Assembly (NCBI GenBank): GCA_965368175.1
Contig: CBDULX010000014.1
Span: 1 to 29,281 of the forward strand
Direction: 5' to 3'
DNA length: 29,281 bases
From: CBDULX01 sp965368175
GTDB taxonomy: Bacteria > Pseudomonadota > Gammaproteobacteria > SZUA-229
A program made the position numbers and the translations under genes. How positions within the stretch are numbered: position 1 is the first letter of the stretch; every line of letters begins with the position of its first letter. The notes below the pieces were generated by a model. It was not told where the DNA came from, searched no databases, and worked only from the letters and a program-made list of their open reading frames with translations. Of this stretch, positions 23,621 through 29,281 are shown one piece after another.

Positions 23621-25501
23621 CACTTCAGCCAGGTCGCCTTTCTTCTCTAACCAGGCTTTACGATCGGAGGCTCGCTTCTTCGCCAGTAACATATCCATCA
23701 TCTTGTTACTATTATCACCAGGCTCCACCACCAGTTGCACCAGTCGGCGAGTGTCCGGTGCAATCGAGGTTTCCCTTAACTGCAGAGGATTCATCTCACC
23801 CAGTCCTTTGAAGCGGGTTACCTGTATCTTGCCTTTTTTCTTCTCTGCAGAGATCCTGTCCAGCACGCCCTGTTTTTCAGCTTCATCCAGTGCATAGAAC
23901 ACTTCCTTACCGACATCGATACGGAATAACGGTGGCATAGCCACATAAACATGTCCTGCTTCTGCCAGGGCACGGAAATGACGAAGAAACAGCGCACACA
24001 ATAAGGTGGCGATGTGGTATCCATCGGAGTCGGCATCCGCCAGGATACAGATTTTGCCATAGCGTAACCCTTCCAGATTCAAACTACCTGGATCCACACC
24101 AATGGCCACCGAAATATCATGCACCTCCTGCGAAGCGAGTACCTGCTCAGAATCCACTTCCCATGTATTCAGGATTTTTCCGCGTAAAGGCATGATGGCC
24201 TGAAATTGTCTATCGCGGGCCTGTTTTGCCGAACCACCCGCTGAATCCCCTTCCACCAGAAACAGCTCAGTGCGTTCCAGATCGCTGGCACTGCAATCCG
24301 CCAGTTTTCCTGGCAGGGCGGGACCAGAAGTGACTTTCTTACGGGCTACTTTCTTGCCTGCTCGCAGACGTTTATGCGCATTATCAATTGCCAGCAGCGC
24401 AATACGCTCACCATCCTCGGTATGCTGATTCAGCCATAAACTAAAAGCATCTTTAACTACTCCAGATACGAATGGCGCACATTCACGGGATGACAAACGT
24501 TCCTTGGTTTGACCTGAAAACTGTGGGTCATCCATTTTCACCGACAGGATATAACTCACTCTGTCCCAGACATCCTCGGGACTGATTTTAACGCCTCGGG
24601 GTAGCAGGTTTCGAAATTCACAAAACTCGCGCACCGCTTCGGTTAAACCCGTCCGCAAGCCATTGACATGGGTGCCACCCTGGGCCGTGGGAATCAGGTT
24701 CACATAAGATTCAGTGATTGCTTCGCCACCCTCCGGCAACCAGAGTAAAGCCCAGTCTACCGCTTCGTGTTCACTGGCCAGACTTCCAATGAAGGGTTCC
24801 GCCGGTAATAACTCGTAACCTTTCAACGCTTCAGTGAGGTAATCCTGTAAACCATCTTCGTAAAACCATTCCTGGCTTTCACCACTGGCTTCATCAGTAA
24901 ACGCCACCTGCAGGCCAGGGCATAACACGGCCTTGGCCCTGAGGACATGTTGTAAACGGGATACAGAAAATTTTGCGAAATCGAAATACTTCGCCTCAGG
25001 CCAGAATCGAATATAGGTACCGGTGTTTTTCTTGCCAACAGTACCGACTTCTTCCAGATCACTCACTTTCTCGCCATGGGCAAAGGCTATCGAATATTCC
25101 TTACCAGCACGACGGATATTCGCTTCCAGTCGTTTGGACAGGGCATTGACCACCGATACACCTACCCCGTGCAAACCTCCGGAAAACTGGTAGTTTTTGT
25201 TGGAAAATTTACCACCCGCGTGCAGTTTGGTCAGTATTACCTCAACACCAGGAACACCCTCTTCCGGATGAATATCCACGGGCATGCCGCGACCATCGTC
25301 CAGCACACCGAGGGAGCCATCCTTATATAGAGTAACTTCGATACGACTGGCATAGCCAGACACCGCCTCATCGACGCTGTTATCAATCACTTCCTGTGCC
25401 AGATGATTAGGCCGGGTGGTATCGGTATACATACCCGGACGTTTCTGTACCGGCTCCAGGCCGGTCAGGACTTCAATGGCTGAAGCGTCATATGAACTCA
25501 T
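23618..25501 (-). CDS. parE: DNA topoisomerase IV subunit B
   Basis: 627 residues, E. coli ParE 630. GHKL ATPase motifs: the N-box QEVIDNSVDEA, DDGRGMPVDIHPEEGVPGVEVI, and GGLHGVGVSVVNALS. The TOPRIM part has LVEGDSAGGSAKQARDRQFQAIMPLRGKILN and DADSDGYHIATLL. The ParE form is distinguished from GyrB by the short length without the GyrB insert. It drives ATP-dependent strand passage with ParC. The ParE-then-ParC order, with repeat D between, suggests a two-gene operon. It is divergent from the helicase-nuclease gene with a 94-base gap. Confidence 0.96.
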   Translation of the reverse strand: MSSYDASAIEVLTGLEPVQKRPGMYTDTTRPNHLAQEVIDNSVDEAVSGYASRIEVTLYKDGSLGVLDDGRGMPVDIHPEEGVPGVEVILTKLHAGGKFSNKNYQFSGGLHGVGVSVVNALSKRLEANIRRAGKEYSIAFAHGEKVSDLEEVGTVGKKNTGTYIRFWPEAKYFDFAKFSVSRLQHVLRAKAVLCPGLQVAFTDEASGESQEWFYEDGLQDYLTEALKGYELLPAEPFIGSLASEHEAVDWALLWLPEGGEAITESYVNLIPTAQGGTHVNGLRTGLTEAVREFCEFRNLLPRGVKISPEDVWDRVSYILSVKMDDPQFSGQTKERLSSRECAPFVSGVVKDAFSLWLNQHTEDGERIALLAIDNAHKRLRAGKKVARKKVTSGPALPGKLADCSASDLERTELFLVEGDSAGGSAKQARDRQFQAIMPLRGKILNTWEVDSEQVLASQEVHDISVAIGVDPGSLNLEGLRYGKICILADADSDGYHIATLLCALFLRHFRALAEAGHVYVAMPPLFRIDVGKEVFYALDEAEKQGVLDRISAEKKKGKIQVTRFKGLGEMNPLQLRETSIAPDTRRLVQLVVEPGDNSNKMMDMLLAKKRASDRKAWLEKKGDLAEV

Positions 25502-25595
25502 TCACACAATCCCATTATTTAAACTTTGCGCAGGAACTATACATGGCCTTACTACAAAATAGAATCTTGGCGGTTCACAAAATACCCCTTATGCT

Positions 25596-28500
25596 ATGCG
25601 AATGAGTATTCAAGCCGCTAATCCCGCCATCAATGCCACCGTTGCCGCCTCCGCAGGCAGTGGCAAAACCTGGCTGCTGGTCACCCGCATACTACGCCTG
25701 CTACTGGCAGGTGCAGAGCCCGGGGGCATATTAGCCCTCACCTTTACCCGCAAAGCCGCCGGTGAAATGCAGCAACGGCTGGCCGAACGATTACGTGAAC
25801 TGGCCACCGTAGACAACAAAAAACTCGAAGCCATGTTGTCTGAGATTGGTCTGGACGCCAGTGACGAGCTAAAACAACGTGCTCGTCTGTTATATGAACA
25901 TCACCAGTATTGTCATTTTCCGGTGCGCAGCCAGACATTTCATTCCTTCTGTCAGGACGTACTGACTCGTTTTCCACTCGAGGCCGATGTACCTCCGGGC
26001 TTCGACCTGCTGGACAGCAGCAGTTTATTAATCGAACAGGCCAGAGATGCGCTGATGACTGAAGCGGCTCTGAATATGGATGGCAAGCTATCGCATCAAC
26101 TGACACAACTACTTAATGCCTGCAATGGATTATCCAACCTGAACAAGGTATTACTGGGGTTTCTCCATCAACGCAGTGACTGGTGGGCCTTTACAGAAAC
26201 CACGGAAGATCCAGTCAACTTTGCTACTGAAACCCTGGCACAACAACTGGAAATAGAAAGTGGTACTGATCCACTGGCTGAATACTTCAGGCCCCGAACT
26301 CTCGATGAACTTGCCGAATTCACCCGCCTGCTGGCCATGCATGATACAAAAACCAACCTGGAATTCGCCCAGCGTCTGGCCATAACTCTCTCTACAGATC
26401 AGCATAATGAAACCACTTTTGCTGAGATTTACAGCTGTTTTTTCACCGACAAAAACACCGCTCGCGTTCGTAAAGACTCTAAAGCCCTGCGTAAAAAAAT
26501 GGGTGATGACAATGCCGATAGACTACTTGAACTAAAAGATGGCCTGACAACTGAGCTAGAAAACACCATAGATCGGATCAACCGTCATCAAACCTATGAG
26601 CTCAATCGACTCTGGTATATCTGCGGTCAGACCTTTGTAGATCACTATCAACGACTGAAACGTCAGCAACGACTTCTGGATTTTGCCGATCTTGAATGGC
26701 GAACTTATCAACTGCTTCAGCATTCGGAAAATGCACTCTGGGTACAGTACAAACTGGATCAACGTATCGAACACCTGCTGGTGGATGAGTTCCAGGATAC
26801 CAACCCCACTCAGTGGCAACTATTACTGCCGTTGCTGGAAGAAATGGCAGCCAGCACTGAATCAGCACAACGCAGCATTTTTCTGGTGGGCGATGAGAAA
26901 CAGTCCATCTACAGCTTTCGTCGAGCCAAACCTGAACTTCTTGCGCAGGCGGCTCACTGGTTGCAACAGCAAGTAGCGGCACAGTCCTTTCCGATGAACA
27001 AGTCCTGGCGTTCATCTCCCGCCATTATTCAATGTGTAAACAAGGTGTTCGAGCAGGATCAATTCAACTCTACGCTGCCCGGTTTCAACTCTCACGACAC
27101 CCATCGTTCACAATTACCGGGAAAAGTCTGCCTGCTTCCACTGAACAGACAGCCTGAGAAAGACCGCAGTGAAGTTGATCTGGACTTTCGTAATCCCCTG
27201 CAACAGGCCAGGGTCGACAACATCAGCCTTTACCTGAATGAAGGCAATCAGATTGCCCGGACAATACAACAGCTGATCACGGAAAAGCTGGAAATCGATG
27301 ATGGTGCCGCTGCCCATACCATCGATTACAACGATATATTTATTCTGGTACGCAAGCGCAGCCATGTGGCCCATTACGAACGAGCCTTAAGGGATGCCGG
27401 GATCCCCTACCTGGGCGCGAACAAGGGAAGCTTTCTGGATTGCCTGGAAATACAGGATATGGAAGCCCTGCTGGACACTTTATTAACACCTTTCAATAAT
27501 CTGGCTCTGGCTCAGGTATTAAAATCACCGCTGTTTTCGGCCAGTGATGATCACTTAATGCTGATAGCAGAACATAATGTAAGCCCCCTGTGGCTGGAAC
27601 GAATCAATGATTTGCACAGTGATTTAGCGACTGACCATCCAGTACACAGAGCCTGTCTATGCCTGAATCGATGGCAGAGCCTGGCGGATAAAATTCCGGT
27701 ACATGACCTGCTGGATCGTATTTACTCCGAAGCCGATGTACTCAAGCGCTACATGCAGGCCATTCCAGATGCCTTGAAACCCAGAGTAAAGGCCAACCTC
27801 AATCGTTTTATTGAACTGGCACTGGATCTGGACAGTGGTCGTTACCCCAGCCTGATGCACTTTCTGCAACATTTGAGAAGTTTGAAACGACTGTCCGATG
27901 ACGCGCCCGATGAAGCACCGGTAGAAACGGTAGAATCCAGGGTGCGCATCATGACTATACATGGCAGTAAAGGACTGGAAGCGCCCATCGTGTTTCTGGC
28001 CGATACCCTCACTTCCAGCAAAGACCGATCGGCATTAACACCCCTGGTCGACTGGCCAGAGGAGCAGGCACGACCACAGGTGTTTCAGCTGTTACCGGCC
28101 AAATCTCAGAACAACAGTATCAGTCAGGGTATGCTGGACAAACAAAAAGCCCACCAGGATAAAGAAGACGCCAATCTGCTGTATGTTGCTTTGACACGGG
28201 CCAAACAAATGCTGTTTATCAGTGCCACCGAACCGGCAGATAAAGGACAAAGACATGACTGGTATGGCACTATCAAACAGGGGCTGGAAAACATCACTGA
28301 AGAACAGAACGATGGTTCGCTTGAATTTTCGTTTGGAGAATTTAAAACCGCAAGCACAGTCCCGTCACTGGATCACGTCCTGTTACCGGATATTGATCCC
28401 CGCCTGCTTACAAGGCCGAAAAATTTACCTGCGAGTACCAGTATCATCGCACCCAGTAAAGCGGTGCAATCATCCGCCGACCTGTCCGGCGATGAAGATG

Positions 28501-28985
28501 GTTTAACCCGAGGTATTGCTATCCATCGTTGTCTGGAATTAATGACCGGAAATCCGTTGTACTCAAATGACCGCATCAGACAAATTCTGGTTAGTGAGTT
28601 ATCCTTATCCCTGCATGATCCTCTGATTTCCAGGGTCATTGACGAAGCTGGCACTCTAATTGAGAACGACACACTGAAAGCCATATTCAAACCCGACTCG
28701 GCAATCCAGTGTTATAACGAACTACCCCTGCACTATCAGCGTGATAATAAAACGGTATACGGCATTATCGACCGTCTGCTGGTCGGTGATGATGAAGTCA
28801 CTCTGGTTGATTACAAAAGTCACCAGCAGATAAGTATCGATGGCCTGCAGGCACTGGCCGACACTTATCAGCAACAATTACAGCTGTATGCAGACGGACT
28901 CAAACAGATCTGGCCAGATAAAACTATTAAGGCGGCCCTGTTATTTACCCACATTTCCCATTTACACTATGTGCAGATCAATTAA
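25596..28985 (+). CDS. AddA-like UvrD/Rep helicase with C-terminal PD-(D/E)XK nuclease
   Basis: 1129 residues. Superfamily 1A helicase motifs: Walker A AASAGSGKT (17-25), ALTFTRKAAGEMQQR, VDEFQDTNPTQWQ (motif II), FLVGDEKQSIYSFRRA (III), MTIHGSKGLEAPIVFL (V), LLYVALTRAKQMLF (VI). The last 90 residues form a nuclease of the RecB/AddA type: GIIDRLL with Asp1059, VDYKS with Asp1072 and Lys1074, and YQQQLQLYADGL. The protein would process double-strand ends for recombination. AddA enzymes work with an AddB partner, usually encoded next door; none is present on either side in this window. RecB is a less good match because of length. ATG at 25596 or 25602 is the start. The N terminus reaches the Walker A motif almost at once. 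Confidence 0.88.
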   Translation: MRMSIQAANPAINATVAASAGSGKTWLLVTRILRLLLAGAEPGGILALTFTRKAAGEMQQRLAERLRELATVDNKKLEAMLSEIGLDASDELKQRARLLYEHHQYCHFPVRSQTFHSFCQDVLTRFPLEADVPPGFDLLDSSSLLIEQARDALMTEAALNMDGKLSHQLTQLLNACNGLSNLNKVLLGFLHQRSDWWAFTETTEDPVNFATETLAQQLEIESGTDPLAEYFRPRTLDELAEFTRLLAMHDTKTNLEFAQRLAITLSTDQHNETTFAEIYSCFFTDKNTARVRKDSKALRKKMGDDNADRLLELKDGLTTELENTIDRINRHQTYELNRLWYICGQTFVDHYQRLKRQQRLLDFADLEWRTYQLLQHSENALWVQYKLDQRIEHLLVDEFQDTNPTQWQLLLPLLEEMAASTESAQRSIFLVGDEKQSIYSFRRAKPELLAQAAHWLQQQVAAQSFPMNKSWRSSPAIIQCVNKVFEQDQFNSTLPGFNSHDTHRSQLPGKVCLLPLNRQPEKDRSEVDLDFRNPLQQARVDNISLYLNEGNQIARTIQQLITEKLEIDDGAAAHTIDYNDIFILVRKRSHVAHYERALRDAGIPYLGANKGSFLDCLEIQDMEALLDTLLTPFNNLALAQVLKSPLFSASDDHLMLIAEHNVSPLWLERINDLHSDLATDHPVHRACLCLNRWQSLADKIPVHDLLDRIYSEADVLKRYMQAIPDALKPRVKANLNRFIELALDLDSGRYPSLMHFLQHLRSLKRLSDDAPDEAPVETVESRVRIMTIHGSKGLEAPIVFLADTLTSSKDRSALTPLVDWPEEQARPQVFQLLPAKSQNNSISQGMLDKQKAHQDKEDANLLYVALTRAKQMLFISATEPADKGQRHDWYGTIKQGLENITEEQNDGSLEFSFGEFKTASTVPSLDHVLLPDIDPRLLTRPKNLPASTSIIAPSKAVQSSADLSGDEDGLTRGIAIHRCLELMTGNPLYSNDRIRQILVSELSLSLHDPLISRVIDEAGTLIENDTLKAIFKPDSAIQCYNELPLHYQRDNKTVYGIIDRLLVGDDEVTLVDYKSHQQISIDGLQALADTYQQQLQLYADGLKQIWPDKTIKAALLFTHISHLHYVQIN

Positions 28986-29281
28986 AGTGTATTCATCAGG
29001 ACTTGATAAAACACATTGAGCAACCAGCCTCAATATGAGCTTACAGTTACTTATACCCGCTCATAGCCAGTAGCAGACTGATCAAAAATTCAAAACTTTG
29101 CCACAAAGGCACAGAGAACACAGAGTTGTTATGAATACACCCCAATACAGCCACGACTGTTTTCTCTGTGCGCTCTGTGACTCTGTGGCAAAACTTTTGA
29201 TTTCAAGTTAGCAAACGTCAGCTTCAGGTGTTTAGAGTCATTCAGTATAGTTCTGACTTGTCAGATTAAGTATAATGCTAT
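28986..29281. other. Intergenic, carries repeat copy E
   Basis: No gene seen up to the window end. It holds one inverted-repeat element (29090-29200) and, near the end, TATAAT at 29271-29276, which could be a -10 for a gene beyond the window; no matching -35 at standard spacing is visible. Confidence 0.5.
29090..29200. repeat. Interspersed inverted-repeat element, copy E
   Basis: The left arm (29090-29127, TCAAAACTTTGCCAC then AAAGGCACAGAGAACACAGAG) pairs with the right arm (about 29160-29200, CTCTGTGGCAAAACTTTTGA at its end). Loop about 33 nt. It begins 105 bases after the helicase-nuclease stop, so unlike A, C and D it does not touch a coding sequence. Confidence 0.85.

Noticed and set aside
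23539..23811. Plus-strand ORF reading LCELCASVANAF through repeat copy D
   Set aside because: Same artefact: it translates the repeat and antisense parE.
1456..29200. CRISPR array made from the CACAGAG repeats
   Set aside because: The copies are far apart, palindromic, different in length and not separated by uniform spacers.
29258..29276. Promoter TTGTCA / TATAAT near the window end
   Set aside because: The hexamers are only 7 bases apart, far too close for sigma70.

Overview
The window is a stretch of chromosome from a gammaproteobacterium of moderate GC content. The evidence is the set of core genes and how they are grouped: chorismate synthase, PrmB, Psd, the EF-P beta-lysylation trio (efp, epmA, epmB), HspQ, HtpX, YaaA, topoisomerase IV (parE, parC) and a FimX-type REC-PAS-GGDEF-EAL protein of the type IV pilus / c-di-GMP world. 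I do not see enough to name a genus. There are no tRNA or rRNA genes, no CRISPR array, no transposase and no prophage.

Layout. (1) 306-5050: a minus-strand row of MFS permease, aroC and prmB. A plus-strand receiver-histidine kinase gene (2819-3919) lies between aroC and prmB, next to an inverted-repeat element. (2) 5135-10265: a periplasmic copper chaperone (PCuAC family), psd, hisC, then the EF-P modification locus. epmA and efp overlap on the minus strand and epmB is divergent. (3) 10435-14381: a 608-residue protein with a PilZ-like C-terminal region, followed by fimX and a strong terminator. (4) 14453-17890: small and accessory genes, namely an unknown 72-residue ORF, a SpoIIAA/STAS-like protein, yaaA, an alpha/beta hydrolase, and two tandem single-domain PilZ proteins. 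(5) 18193-20956: an envelope-stress group of an M48 metalloprotease, hspQ, a small two-helix membrane protein and htpX. htpX has a sigma32-like promoter. (6) 21245-28985: parE-parC on the minus strand, and divergently a lone AddA-like helicase-nuclease.

Two themes connect the window. The first is c-di-GMP and surface regulation: the FimX protein with degenerate catalytic motifs, its PilZ-like neighbour and two small PilZ proteins look like effectors rather than enzymes. The second is a family of five interspersed inverted-repeat elements built on TTTGCCACAGAG-like arms. All are intergenic, and three end exactly on a gene's TAA stop codon (aroC, parC, parE), so the element's end appears to supply the stop. 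This repeat family is the most unusual structure here. A second point of interest is a pair of mutually exclusive hairpins near 14715-14776.

Most genes are ordinary core functions. Calls rest on reading motifs in the translated sequence; no database search was possible.
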